From an uncultured Collinsella sp. (GTDB taxonomy: Bacteria; Actinomycetota; Coriobacteriia; Coriobacteriales; Coriobacteriaceae), in NCBI GenBank assembly GCA_959599635.1, contig CAUGJN010000041.1:1-12008 (forward strand): a stretch of 12,008 nucleotides of DNA, read 5' to 3'. The number at the start of each line of letters is the position of its first letter. Position 1 is the first letter of the stretch. A program made the translations under genes and the position numbers. Shown in pieces: positions 1 through 7,470 of the stretch. Under the pieces are notes generated by a model. The model was not told the origin of the DNA and made no database searches. It was given only the letters and a program-made list of their open reading frames with translations.

Positions 1-2
1 TA

Positions 3-58
3 CATCCTGCAGATATGCTGGGCGTAATCGCATAGGCCCTATGAGGATGGGAGTAACC
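3..58 (+). promoter_or_regulatory. Leader of surface protein gene 1, with 11-bp palindrome
   Basis: This non-coding leader aligns without gaps to positions 2068-2123 in front of the second paralog (44 of 56 bases match by eye). It contains a perfect palindrome ATAGGCCCTAT at 32-42, followed by the ribosome binding site GGGAG at 49-53, five bases before the ATG at 59. A TATGCT at 14-19 could be a -10 element, but no convincing -35 is visible and the window starts too close to judge. The copied palindrome and spacing suggest a regulatory role, either as an operator or as an mRNA hairpin. That role is inference. Confidence 0.45.
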
Positions 59-1852
59 ATGGCCGCCTTGTTCACGACCCCCAAGCGCAATGATAAAACC
101 TCAGGAGCCCATTTTGTCGAGCCCGACGTGCACCGTCGCACGCTGCTCGCGCACGGCAGCTGGCGCCGCGTGACGCGCCGCATCGTCTGCGGCCTGGCCT
201 GCGCGCTCACGGTAAGTTCGCTGCTCATGCCGAGCGTCTCGCTCGCGGCGGAGTGGGTGGACGTTGGCGGCGTCCGCCACGAAGCGGCCGCGGGGCCCAC
301 GGGAGACGCCGCCGGCACCTGGAGCTGGGACGGCGCCGACGATATGAAGCTCAACGGCTATGACGGCGGTGCGATCCAGGCTGCGGGCAAGCTCAACATT
401 GCCTACGAGGGCAAGAACACCGTGAAAACCGAGCCCGATTACACCGGAGCCGCCATCAAAGCGCAGGATGGCACTAGCCAGAAAGCAGAGTTGAACATAA
501 CGAGCTCGAATAGCACGGATGAGCTCAATGTGACAGCCGAGACCGATGCAATTAAATCCACAGGCGACCTCTCCATTTCTGGCCCAGGCACTGTGAACGC
601 CACGAGCACTGCTTCCGACGGAATTGAGGCAAAGGGCGATCTCTCTATCGCGGGCTCGGGCACCGTGAATGCAACGGGCGGTACCGAAGGCATCCAATCC
701 AAGGGCAAGACCACCATCGATTCCTCTGGCACAGTGATCGCAAAAGGAAACGAAAGTTACGGCATCTCCGCGGGCAGTGACCTCATCATCAAAGGCGGTG
801 GCAAGGTAGAAGCAAGCTCGATAGAAGAAGCGGCGATTTGGGCTGAAGACGGCAACATCGACATCTCGGGCGGCAGTCAGGTCGAGGCGAGCTCCCAGGA
901 AGACCTTGCCGTCGACGCTGAGGGCAGTCTCACGGTCACCAACGCATCCCTTAACGCAAGCGGTGTTGAGTATGGCGTCTATGGCCGCAAGGGCATCACG
1001 CTCGACCACGCGACCGTGACGGTCCGTGCAAGCACGGGCGGCGGTTGGCAAACTATCGCTCTCATCACTGACGAGGACGACATCGTCATCAAGAATGGTT
1101 CCATCGTGGACGCGCTCGCGGAAGGCGGGTTCTCGGCTGCTATCGCCAGCAGAAACTACAACCCTGGCGAGTCAGGCGGCCACATCTACATCAGCGACTC
1201 CGCTGTCAAGGCTATAGCCCGCTATATCGAGACCGGTGGCGGCGGCCCCGACCACTACAGCAACGACCAGGACGGCGAGATTGACCCTGGGCCTCAAGGC
1301 CTGAACATCGGCATCTTCGCCCAGTCCGAGAAGGGCATCACGCCCGCGACCATCTCAATCGTCCGCAGCAAGGTCACTGCCGAAGGAGACACGGCGGCGA
1401 TCTTCGCCCTTGCCATGAGCGCGGACGGCAAGGCAATCGGCACCATCGAAATCGAAGGCTCCACCATCCTGACGCCTGAAGGCGGCAAGGTCATTGACTA
1501 TCGCAACAAAGAAGAGCTCAGCAACGGCGACATCTACGAGGCAGGTCAAACCATCGGCACGGGTGACGCCACAATCGACTCCCCCTATGACGCCGCTGTC
1601 GCCAAGAGCACGGTCATCGTGCCTCCCGAGGAGATCAAACCCGAGGAAAAGCCCGGCGAGACCAAGCCCGAGGGTTCCAAGTCCGAGGGCACGAAGACGA
1701 CCAAGACCGTTGCAGTTGCAACCACGGGAGCCAAAACCACCGGCAAGCTCGCAGCAACCGGCGACGCCTCGAGCGCAGCCATCGTGGCAGCCGCCCTTGC
1801 GGGAACAGCCGCCATCGCCGCGGGCGCCGTGGTGAGCCGCAAGCGCTCGTAA
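59..1852 (+). CDS. LAXTG-anchored beta-helix surface protein (paralog 1)
   Basis: The gene encodes a 597-residue secreted, cell-wall-anchored protein, probably an adhesin or glycan-binding protein of the 'carbohydrate-binding domain-containing' beta-helix type. The order is: a charged N-terminal region (1-41); a hydrophobic signal core (about 42-63) ending SVSLAA before EW; a TWSWDGADDMKLNGYDGG block (87-104) typical of this family; seven rungs of 23-24 residues (163-322) with the pattern GI-x3-G-x-L-x-I-x3-G-x-V-x-A; a Pro/Glu/Lys-rich stalk (about 520-560); and LAATG at 564-568, a hydrophobic segment and a RKRS tail. LAXTG is the motif of class E sortases in actinobacteria. The ATG at 59 is preferred because GGGAG precedes it and both paralogs are conserved from MAALFTTPKRND. 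An in-frame ATG at 41 lacks a ribosome binding site. Surface location is well supported, but the ligand is unknown. Confidence 0.85.
   Translation: MAALFTTPKRNDKTSGAHFVEPDVHRRTLLAHGSWRRVTRRIVCGLACALTVSSLLMPSVSLAAEWVDVGGVRHEAAAGPTGDAAGTWSWDGADDMKLNGYDGGAIQAAGKLNIAYEGKNTVKTEPDYTGAAIKAQDGTSQKAELNITSSNSTDELNVTAETDAIKSTGDLSISGPGTVNATSTASDGIEAKGDLSIAGSGTVNATGGTEGIQSKGKTTIDSSGTVIAKGNESYGISAGSDLIIKGGGKVEASSIEEAAIWAEDGNIDISGGSQVEASSQEDLAVDAEGSLTVTNASLNASGVEYGVYGRKGITLDHATVTVRASTGGGWQTIALITDEDDIVIKNGSIVDALAEGGFSAAIASRNYNPGESGGHIYISDSAVKAIARYIETGGGGPDHYSNDQDGEIDPGPQGLNIGIFAQSEKGITPATISIVRSKVTAEGDTAAIFALAMSADGKAIGTIEIEGSTILTPEGGKVIDYRNKEELSNGDIYEAGQTIGTGDATIDSPYDAAVAKSTVIVPPEEIKPEEKPGETKPEGSKSEGTKTTKTVAVATTGAKTTGKLAATGDASSAAIVAAALAGTAAIAAGAVVSRKRS
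545..1024 (+). repeat. Seven beta-helix rungs in paralog 1 (protein-level repeat)
   Basis: Residues 163-322 break into seven units of 23-24 residues, each starting near a D/E/Y-G-I or D-A-I step and carrying two short beta-strand stretches separated by a Gly turn. Examples of unit starts are DAIKSTGDLSI, DGIEAKGDLSI, EGIQSKGKTTI and YGISAGSDLII. This spacing fits a right-handed parallel beta-helix (pectate-lyase-like solenoid). The repeats are degenerate at the DNA level, so they are structural and not a recent tandem expansion. Confidence 0.65.
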
Positions 1853-1945
1853 ACACTTTTTCGCACGGGACGGGTGGATCGCGGCCCTTGCCTTCCTCGT
1901 CTACTTCTTCGTAGCGTAAGGGCAAGGCTGCAAAAGCTGAACAAT

Positions 1946-1980
1946 AAAGCGCGGAGTCGCCATGCGGCCCCGCGCTTTTC
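1946..1980 (+). terminator. Intrinsic terminator after paralog 1
   Basis: A perfect 9-bp stem AAAGCGCGG (1946-1954) pairs with CCGCGCTTT (1970-1978) across a 15-base loop and runs into TTTTCTTTT. It lies 94 bases after the stop codon of the first surface gene, so the two paralogs are probably separate transcripts. Confidence 0.75.
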
Positions 1981-2067
1981 TTTTAGCGCCGGTCCCTGCG
2001 CCGGCGTGCGGCCTATTTCTCCCCCATTTTGGCCATTTTGCCCTCCAAACGGCACTACCGCCGGCAA

Positions 2068-2123
2068 CATCCAGCAGATACGCTGAATCTAGTCGTATAG
2101 GCCCTATGAGAACGGGAGCAGCC
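2068..2123 (+). promoter_or_regulatory. Copied leader of surface protein gene 2, same palindrome
   Basis: This block matches positions 3-58 in front of paralog 1 without gaps. The palindrome ATAGGCCCTAT recurs intact at 2097-2107 and the ribosome binding site GGGAG at 2114-2118, again five bases before the ATG. Between leader and upstream terminator (1981-2067) no other feature was recognised. A TACGCT at 2079-2084 is at the same place as TATGCT in the first leader and may be a weak -10. Confidence 0.45.
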
Positions 2124-3905
2124 ATGGCAGCCTTGTTCACGACCCCCAAACGCAATGACACTACCGCCGGAACCCATGTTGCCGAACCCGACGTTCGCCG
2201 TCGCATAGGACTCGCGCACGGCAGCTGGCGCCGCGTGACGCGCCGCATCGTCGCGGGCGCCGTGTGCGCGCTCACGGTGAGCTCGCTGCTCATGCCGAGC
2301 GTCTCGCTCGCAGCGGAATGGGTCAAGGTCGGCGGCAACAAGTACAACACCGCGGCGAGCGACGAGGCCGGTACCTGGTCGTGGGACGGCGCCGACGACT
2401 TGAAGCTCAACAACTATAACGGCGGCGAGATCCAGGCCGCAGGCAAGCTCAACGTGAATTACTCGGGAAACAACATCGTCACTGCCGACTGGATCGAAGG
2501 CATCAAGGCTTCTCATGGCAAGAATGAGAACGCCGAGCTCAATATCCAAGGCAACGCGGGCAGCACGCTCAGCGTGACATCTACTGAGGACGCTATCCTC
2601 TCCACGGGTAATATCAACATCGACGGAGCCGGATCCGTCAACGCCACGAGCACTGGGTTTGATGCCATCAATGCCGGAGGTGATCTCGCTATCAAAGGTT
2701 CGGGCAACGTCAACGCCACGGGTGCATCGGATGGCATCAGGGCAAACGGCAATATCACGATTGACGACAGCGGAGCCGTCACCGCCAGGGCTACCAAGGA
2801 CAAGGGTATTGGAGCCGACAAGAACCTCACCATCAAGGGTGACGGGACGGTCGAGGCAAGCTCAGCCGATGGTGAGGCCCTTTGGAGCGGCGGCAATATC
2901 AACATCTCGGACGGCAGCCAGGTCAAGGCAAACGCCGAGGGATATCTTGCCGTCGACACTGAGGGCAGTCTCGCGGTCACGAACGCCTCCCTTGACGCAA
3001 GCGGTGTTGAATATGGCGTCTATGCCCACAAGGGCGTTACGCTCGATCACGCGACCGTGACGGTCCGTACCAGCGCGAACGGCGGCCAGGCCATCGCCCT
3101 CATCACTGACGGGGGCGACATCGACATCAAGAACGGCTCCACCGTGGACGCGTTTGCGGAAGGCGAGGTTTCGGCTGCATTCTCCACCAGAAACGATCGA
3201 CCCAACGAGAAGGGCGGCCACATCTACATCAGCGACTCCGTTGTCAAGGCCATAGCCCGCTATGTCGAGAACGGCGACGGCCCCATCCCCTACAGCGAAA
3301 ACCAAGATGGCGAGACGAGGCGCGAACCCCAAGGCGAGAACATCGGCATCATCGCCCAGACCAGCGAGGGCGTCACACCCGCAGTCATCTCGATCATCCG
3401 CAGCAAGGTAACGGCCGAAGGAAATACAGCGGCAATCTTTGCCCGTGCCATGAGCGCTGACGGCAAGACAATCGGCACCATCAAGATTGAGAACGCCGCC
3501 ATCCAGACGCCCGAAGGCGGCAAGGTCATTGACTATCGCAAGCTCCGTGACGGCATCTACGAGGCAGGCCAAGCCATCGGCACGGGCGACGCTGTGATCG
3601 ACTCCCCCTATAACGAAGCTGTCGCCAAGAGCATGGTCATCGCACCTCCCGAGGTAGCCAAGCCGGAAGACCCCAAGCCCGACGAGACCAAGCCCGCAGA
3701 AAGCAAGCCCGCGGAGTCCAAGCAGAACCCCAAGCCTGAGGGCTCAAAGCCGACCAAGGCCGTTGCGGCTTCAACCACGAAAGCCAAGACTACCGGCGTG
3801 CTCGCGGCAACCGGCGACACCTCGGGTGCGGCCATCGTGGCAACCGTCCTTGCGGGAACAGCCGCTATCGCCGCAGGCACCATGGCGAGCCGTAAGCGTT
3901 CTTAG
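2124..3905 (+). CDS. LAXTG-anchored beta-helix surface protein (paralog 2)
   Basis: This is a 593-residue tandem paralog of the preceding gene with the same architecture: an N-terminus starting MAALFTTPKRND, a signal core ending SVSLAA, a TWSWDGADDLKLNNYNGG block, seven beta-helix rungs (residues 156-314), a KPDETKP/KPAESKPAES-type stalk, and LAATG at 560-564 followed by a hydrophobic segment and SRKRS. Longer reading from 1962 is possible, but it would translate the preceding terminator and leader. The ATG at 2124 has GGGAG in front and matches the start of paralog 1. The signal peptide, C-terminal half and sorting signal are closest to paralog 1. The stretch after the signal peptide and the first rungs differ most, including small in-frame length changes. 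It is probably exported by Sec and covalently fixed to the wall by a class E sortase. The ligand is unknown. Confidence 0.85.
   Translation: MAALFTTPKRNDTTAGTHVAEPDVRRRIGLAHGSWRRVTRRIVAGAVCALTVSSLLMPSVSLAAEWVKVGGNKYNTAASDEAGTWSWDGADDLKLNNYNGGEIQAAGKLNVNYSGNNIVTADWIEGIKASHGKNENAELNIQGNAGSTLSVTSTEDAILSTGNINIDGAGSVNATSTGFDAINAGGDLAIKGSGNVNATGASDGIRANGNITIDDSGAVTARATKDKGIGADKNLTIKGDGTVEASSADGEALWSGGNINISDGSQVKANAEGYLAVDTEGSLAVTNASLDASGVEYGVYAHKGVTLDHATVTVRTSANGGQAIALITDGGDIDIKNGSTVDAFAEGEVSAAFSTRNDRPNEKGGHIYISDSVVKAIARYVENGDGPIPYSENQDGETRREPQGENIGIIAQTSEGVTPAVISIIRSKVTAEGNTAAIFARAMSADGKTIGTIKIENAAIQTPEGGKVIDYRKLRDGIYEAGQAIGTGDAVIDSPYNEAVAKSMVIAPPEVAKPEDPKPDETKPAESKPAESKQNPKPEGSKPTKAVAASTTKAKTTGVLAATGDTSGAAIVATVLAGTAAIAAGTMASRKRS
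2589..3065 (+). repeat. Seven beta-helix rungs in paralog 2 (protein-level repeat)
   Basis: Residues 156-314 repeat the same 23-24-residue solenoid pattern as in paralog 1. Unit starts include DAILSTGNINI, DAINAGGDLAI, DGIRANGNITI and KGIGADKNLTI. The last two rungs (VTNASLDASGVEYGVY and the following segment) are nearly the same in both paralogs. The earlier ones have diverged. Confidence 0.6.
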
Positions 3906-3962
3906 ACGCCTCTGCGCACATGGCAGCTCCCGCGAAGGCCCCGAGCCCCAGCACCGTTTAAC

Positions 3963-4000
3963 AACGCCACCGCCGAGCTCCCCTCCGGCGGTGGCGTTTT
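3963..4000 (+). terminator. Intrinsic terminator after paralog 2
   Basis: A perfect 13-bp stem AACGCCACCGCCG (3963-3975) pairs with CGGCGGTGGCGTT (3986-3998) across a 10-base loop and ends in TTTT. It closes the surface-protein locus 57 bases after the stop codon. Confidence 0.85.
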
Positions 4001-4112
4001 CCATATGCGTCCGCAGGGGATGCACGAGATTGTCTTTGGTCTAGCCCAACCGGCATACGCTGGCATGCGACAATGGGGGCTGCCGATATCACAACACTGA
4101 GAGAAGCCCGTC

Positions 4113-4778
4113 ATGGAAGCGCATCAAAAGCAGATAACCGTTTATTCGAATCATACGGAAAGCGCGCCTGTCATCTACCTTCCTGTGGTCGTGGGCGACG
4201 GCAGCGAGGTTTATGACCGCTGCCAAGAGCTCGACTGCCCACCGTTCACCCTTGTCGCCATTGGCGGGCTCGATTGGAATCGCGAGCTGAGCCCCTGGGG
4301 ATGCGACGGCACCGTACGCGATTCCGAGCCCTTTGGCGGGCAGGCATCCGGATTTCTCGATGAATTGTTGAACCGGATAATCCCAGAGGCCGAGTCGTCG
4401 CTTCCTCAGCCGCCCACCTGGCGCGGCATTGCCGGCTACTCGCTGGCAGGCCTCTTTTCGCTTTGGGCTCTCTGGCAAACCGATGTCTTTGGCCGCGCGG
4501 CGAGCGCATCGGGGTCGCTGTGGTTTCCCGAATTTGTCGACCGTGCCAGCACGACCCCTTTTGCCGGCAGCCCGCAAGCCGTCTATCTATCGCTCGGAAA
4601 AAAGGAAACCAAGACGCCCAACCGCATGATGCGGCATGTGCTCGACGACACACGCGCGATGGAAGCGCTGCTTGTCGAGCGCGGCATTCCAACAACGCTG
4701 GAGCTCAACCCCGGCAATCACTTTGCCCAAACCGACTTGCGCATGGCCCGCGGTATCCACTGGATATTGACGCATTAA
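4113..4778 (+). CDS. Putative esterase, alpha/beta-hydrolase fold
   Basis: The 221-residue protein resembles the esterase D / siderophore-esterase-like group of alpha/beta hydrolases (putative esterase family). The nucleophile elbow GYSLAG places Ser at 110, the catalytic His is most likely His203 in GNHF, and the acid residue probably lies in the SLGKKE loop around 160-165, as in related enzymes. It has no signal peptide or membrane segment, so it should act in the cytoplasm. The start at 4113 is preceded by GAGAGAAG, nine or so bases upstream. The gene stands alone between two hairpin terminators. A weak promoter-like pair (TTGTCT 4030-4035, CATACG 4054-4059, 18-base spacer) precedes it. 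The substrate cannot be told from sequence. A siderophore, an S-acyl/formyl thiol or a simple carboxyl ester are all possible. Confidence 0.75.
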   Translation: MEAHQKQITVYSNHTESAPVIYLPVVVGDGSEVYDRCQELDCPPFTLVAIGGLDWNRELSPWGCDGTVRDSEPFGGQASGFLDELLNRIIPEAESSLPQPPTWRGIAGYSLAGLFSLWALWQTDVFGRAASASGSLWFPEFVDRASTTPFAGSPQAVYLSLGKKETKTPNRMMRHVLDDTRAMEALLVERGIPTTLELNPGNHFAQTDLRMARGIHWILTH

Positions 4779-4780
4779 AA

Positions 4781-4824
4781 ATGGTGCCCACGCGCATATA
4801 CGCATGGGCACCATATCTTGTTTT
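4781..4824. terminator. Bidirectional terminator between convergent genes
   Basis: ATGGTGCCCA (4781-4790) pairs with TGGGCACCAT (4805-4814). Inside it, a further GCG/CGC pairing follows one mismatch, closing a 6-base loop. On the + strand it is followed by a T-rich stretch ending GTTTT. On the - strand the stem runs straight into TTTTTAA, so it serves both the esterase gene and the uracil permease gene. Confidence 0.8.
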
Positions 4825-4839
4825 AGCTGAACGCAGCTG

Positions 4840-6174
4840 CTACTTAGCAGCCTCCTCAAGCTCGGAGACATCGAACTCAAAGTCGTTACCCGGCAGGATG
4901 GCGTTGAGTACAATGCCCACCAGCGAACCCACGGCAAGACCCGAAAGCGAAATCGTCACGCCGCCCAGCTCCAACACGATAGCACCGGCAGTGCTGTAGG
5001 CAATGCCGAGTGAAAGCACCAGCACCAGAGCGGCCACCAGCACGTTGCGGTTGTTCTGGAAATCGACCTGGTTCTCGATGAGGTTGCGAACGCCCACGGC
5101 GCTGATCATGCCGTAGAGCACAAGCGACACGCCGCCGATTACGCACGCCGGCATGGCCGCAATGACAGCAGCGAACTTGGGGCAGAACGAAAGCACAATG
5201 GCACAACACGCGGCAATGCGAATCACGCGCGGGTCAAACACACGCGTTAGGGCAAGCACACCGGTGTTCTCGCCATAGGTGGTGTTAGCCGGAGCGCCAA
5301 AGAGCGATGCGAGAATGGTCGCCAGGCCATCGCCGAGCAGGGTGCGATGCAGGCCGGGATCGGCAATGTAGTTGCGCTCGCAAGTCGAGCCGATAGCAGA
5401 GATATCGCCGATATGCTCGATCATAGTCGCAAATGCCAGCGGCATAATGGTGATGATGGCCGTGGTGGCAAGACCGCTATCGAACTGAGGCCCAAAGAGT
5501 GCAAACACTGTGTTGTCCCACACGACGGGCAAGCCAACCCAGGGAGCGGCTGCGACGCCAGAGAAGTCGACCTCGCCCAGCGCAGCCGCAACGGCATAGC
5601 TCACCACAACGCCCAGCAGAATCGGCACGATCTTGACCATGCCGCGACCCCAAATGTTGCAGATCACGATAACGGCAACGGCAATAACAGCCACAAGCCA
5701 GTTGGTCTGGCAGTTAGCAATAGCGGAACTTGCCAGGATCAAGCCGATGGAAATGACGATGGGGCCAGTCACCACCGGCGGAAAGAAACGCATGACACGC
5801 TTGGCGCCAAACGCGCGGAAGAGCGCCGCCAGCAACGGATAGAGCAGGCCGGCGCAGGCAACGCCCAGGCAGGCGTAGGGCAAAAGCTCGGCCTCGCCGT
5901 TGGGCGCGATTGCGGCATAACCGGCAATAAAGGCAAATGATGAGCCCAAGAAGGCCGGTACCTTGCCGCGCGACAGGAAGTGGAACAGCAGCGTGCCCAA
6001 GCCGGCAAACAAAAGCGTTGCCGACACCGAGAGACCGGTGAGCACGGGCACCAACACCGTGGCGCCAAACATCGCGAATAGATGCTGCAGACCGAGTAGG
6101 AACATGCGCGGGCGGCCGAGCGATGACGCATCGTAGATGGCATCGGCGACGGCGGGCGTCGAAGACTGGGACAT
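4840..6174 (-). CDS. uraA: Uracil permease, NCS2 family (UraA-like)
   Basis: This 444-residue integral membrane protein is a proton-coupled uracil importer of the nucleobase-cation symporter-2 family. The N-terminal LQHLFAMFGATVLVPVL and the FLGSSFAF segment match UraA closely. Substrate-site residues are present in MIEHIGD (Glu253, His254) and NTTYGEN (Glu302). NTTYGEN is the uracil-type version and differs from xanthine transporters. The whole chain is strongly hydrophobic, consistent with 14 membrane segments. The start at 6174 was chosen because AAAGGA lies six bases before it, and a longer reading to 6318 would overlap the upstream gene. The 121-base gap to the methyltransferase gene contains TACAAT (6244-6249 on the opposite strand) as a possible -10, so the permease may have its own promoter. 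Its likely role is pyrimidine salvage. Uracil rather than uric acid or xanthine is the confident reading. Confidence 0.9.
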   Translation of the reverse strand: MSQSSTPAVADAIYDASSLGRPRMFLLGLQHLFAMFGATVLVPVLTGLSVSATLLFAGLGTLLFHFLSRGKVPAFLGSSFAFIAGYAAIAPNGEAELLPYACLGVACAGLLYPLLAALFRAFGAKRVMRFFPPVVTGPIVISIGLILASSAIANCQTNWLVAVIAVAVIVICNIWGRGMVKIVPILLGVVVSYAVAAALGEVDFSGVAAAPWVGLPVVWDNTVFALFGPQFDSGLATTAIITIMPLAFATMIEHIGDISAIGSTCERNYIADPGLHRTLLGDGLATILASLFGAPANTTYGENTGVLALTRVFDPRVIRIAACCAIVLSFCPKFAAVIAAMPACVIGGVSLVLYGMISAVGVRNLIENQVDFQNNRNVLVAALVLVLSLGIAYSTAGAIVLELGGVTISLSGLAVGSLVGIVLNAILPGNDFEFDVSELEEAAK

Positions 6175-6295
6175 GGATGTCCTTTCGAATGGAAGGGCGA
6201 TCGGGCATATTGGATAACCTGCCCGAACGATACGATCCGAACCATTGTACGCGATACGCAATGCCTCGCACGCGCCGTCCCCGCAAACGGTACTG

Positions 6296-7429
6296 CTACT
6301 TCCAAACGCGCTCGGCAATACGCTTGACCAGCGCGATCTTTGCCCATTGCTCGTCCTCGGTCAGCTTGTTACCAATCTCGCAACTGGCAAAGCCGCACTG
6401 CGGAGACAGATACAGGTTCTCGAGCGGCACGTACTTTGCAGCCTCGCGGATGCGCTCGACGATGACGTCCTCATCCTCGAGCTCCGCAGCCTTGGTGGTC
6501 ACCAAGCCCAGCACGACCTTCTTGCCGGGTGCAACGTAGCTGAGCGGCTCAAAGCCGCCGGCGCGCGGCGTGTCGAACTCCAGATAGAACGCATCGACAT
6601 TCTCATGCGCAAACAGGTACGGCGCGATGGGGTCATAGCCGCCCTCGAAGGCGTAGGTAGAGTGGTAGTTACCACGGCACACGTGCGTGTTAATGACCAA
6701 GTCGTCGGGCTTACCCTCGATGGCGGCGTTGTTGAGCGCCACGCCCAACTCGCTTACCTTTTGCAGGTCAACCGGGCTCATGCCGGTTTTGGCGACAAAA
6801 TCGGTATCGCAGTAGATGCCCCAGGTGCAGTCATCAAATTGGATGTTGCGACAGCCTGCTGCGTACAGGTCGGCGATCACCGTGCGATAGGCCGCGGCGA
6901 TGGCATCGGCGAGATCTTCGTCGGTCTTATAGACAGCGCGCAGGCTCTCCTGCTGCCCATCGCAGCGATCGAGCGTGACCTCAGAGAACGTCTGGATAGG
7001 CGCCGGGATGGTCTGGCGTGCAACGTGGGCTTCGCCCTCAAGTGCCTTGACAAACTTAAAGTGCTCGACGAAGGGGTGGTTCTCGCCGCTAATGGGACCG
7101 GTTACCACGGCGGTGTCGGCGGTGGTCTCCTCGTCGTGGAACATATAGCCCGTACGCGAGGTGCGACGCTCGACGCCGTTCAGCCCCCACATAAAATCGA
7201 GGTGCCAGTAGCTGCGGCGGAACTCGCCATCGGTGATGACCTGCAGGCCGGCGGCCTTTTGCTTGTCCACCAGGTCGCGAATAGCCTCATCCTCGACGGA
7301 CTTTAGGCCGACAGCGTCGAGCGTGCCCGCGGCATAGGCGGCGCGGGCGTCCTTTACGGTCTGCGGACGAAGAAAACTGCCGACGATATCGGCACGAAAC
7401 GGCGCTTTGAGCTGGGCGGAATTGCTCAT
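6296..7429 (-). CDS. Core MetE-like methyltransferase (cobalamin-independent methionine synthase family)
   Basis: The 377-residue protein corresponds to the catalytic C-terminal half of MetE and resembles the YxjG/YxjH group of Bacillus. The zinc ligands of the MetE family can be placed at His249 and Cys251 (NTHVCRGNYHS), Glu284 (LEFDTPRAGGF) and Cys345 (LSPQCGF). The N-terminal DIVGSFLRP and ITDGEFRR motifs are also typical. It lacks the N-terminal half of the roughly 750-residue MetE, which is normal for this group and not a truncation. The expected reaction is methyl transfer to homocysteine to form methionine. The methyl donor of such short forms is often uncertain and may be a simpler folate or another methyl compound. 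AAGGAG sits seven bases before the start at 7429. A LysR-type regulator lies just upstream on the same strand, and the gap carries operator-like repeats. Confidence 0.85.
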   Translation of the reverse strand: MSNSAQLKAPFRADIVGSFLRPQTVKDARAAYAAGTLDAVGLKSVEDEAIRDLVDKQKAAGLQVITDGEFRRSYWHLDFMWGLNGVERRTSRTGYMFHDEETTADTAVVTGPISGENHPFVEHFKFVKALEGEAHVARQTIPAPIQTFSEVTLDRCDGQQESLRAVYKTDEDLADAIAAAYRTVIADLYAAGCRNIQFDDCTWGIYCDTDFVAKTGMSPVDLQKVSELGVALNNAAIEGKPDDLVINTHVCRGNYHSTYAFEGGYDPIAPYLFAHENVDAFYLEFDTPRAGGFEPLSYVAPGKKVVLGLVTTKAAELEDEDVIVERIREAAKYVPLENLYLSPQCGFASCEIGNKLTEDEQWAKIALVKRIAERVWK

Positions 7430-7470
7430 ACTGATCTCCTTTTTTTTGCGTAGATGCTTTTACGGAACAA

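Noticed and set aside
41..58. Earlier in-frame ATG of paralog 1 at 41 (equivalent ATG at 2106 in paralog 2)
   Set aside because: The ATG overlaps the palindrome and has no ribosome binding site before it; the next ATG has GGGAG at the right distance in both genes.
545..1024. Possible CRISPR-like or DNA tandem repeat
   Set aside because: The periodicity is at protein level (23-24 residues) with diverged DNA; there are no identical repeats with unique spacers.
101..1051. Long open frame on the - strand opposite surface protein 1
   Set aside because: It is an antisense shadow of a GC-rich repeat protein, has low-complexity composition (Ala, Arg, Asp-Val runs), and lacks any recognisable domain. 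The + strand product has a signal peptide, repeats and a sorting signal.
1886..1927. Weak hairpin CCTTGCC...GGCAAGG after paralog 1
   Set aside because: It has only 7 bp and a long loop without a T-run; the stronger terminator follows at 1946.
1962..2123. Upstream extension of paralog 2 to an ATG at 1962
   Set aside because: It would translate the terminator and the conserved leader. No ribosome binding site is present there, while GGGAG precedes the ATG at 2124, which matches paralog 1.
5347..5940. Open frame on + opposite the uracil permease
   Set aside because: It is an antisense shadow rich in Asp, His, Gln and Asn with no family resemblance; the - strand encodes a full NCS2 transporter.
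6245..7306. 353-codon open frame on + opposite the MetE-like gene
   Set aside because: This is an antisense shadow of a complete enzyme with intact zinc ligands. Its start lies in the permease leader and no ribosome binding site stands out.
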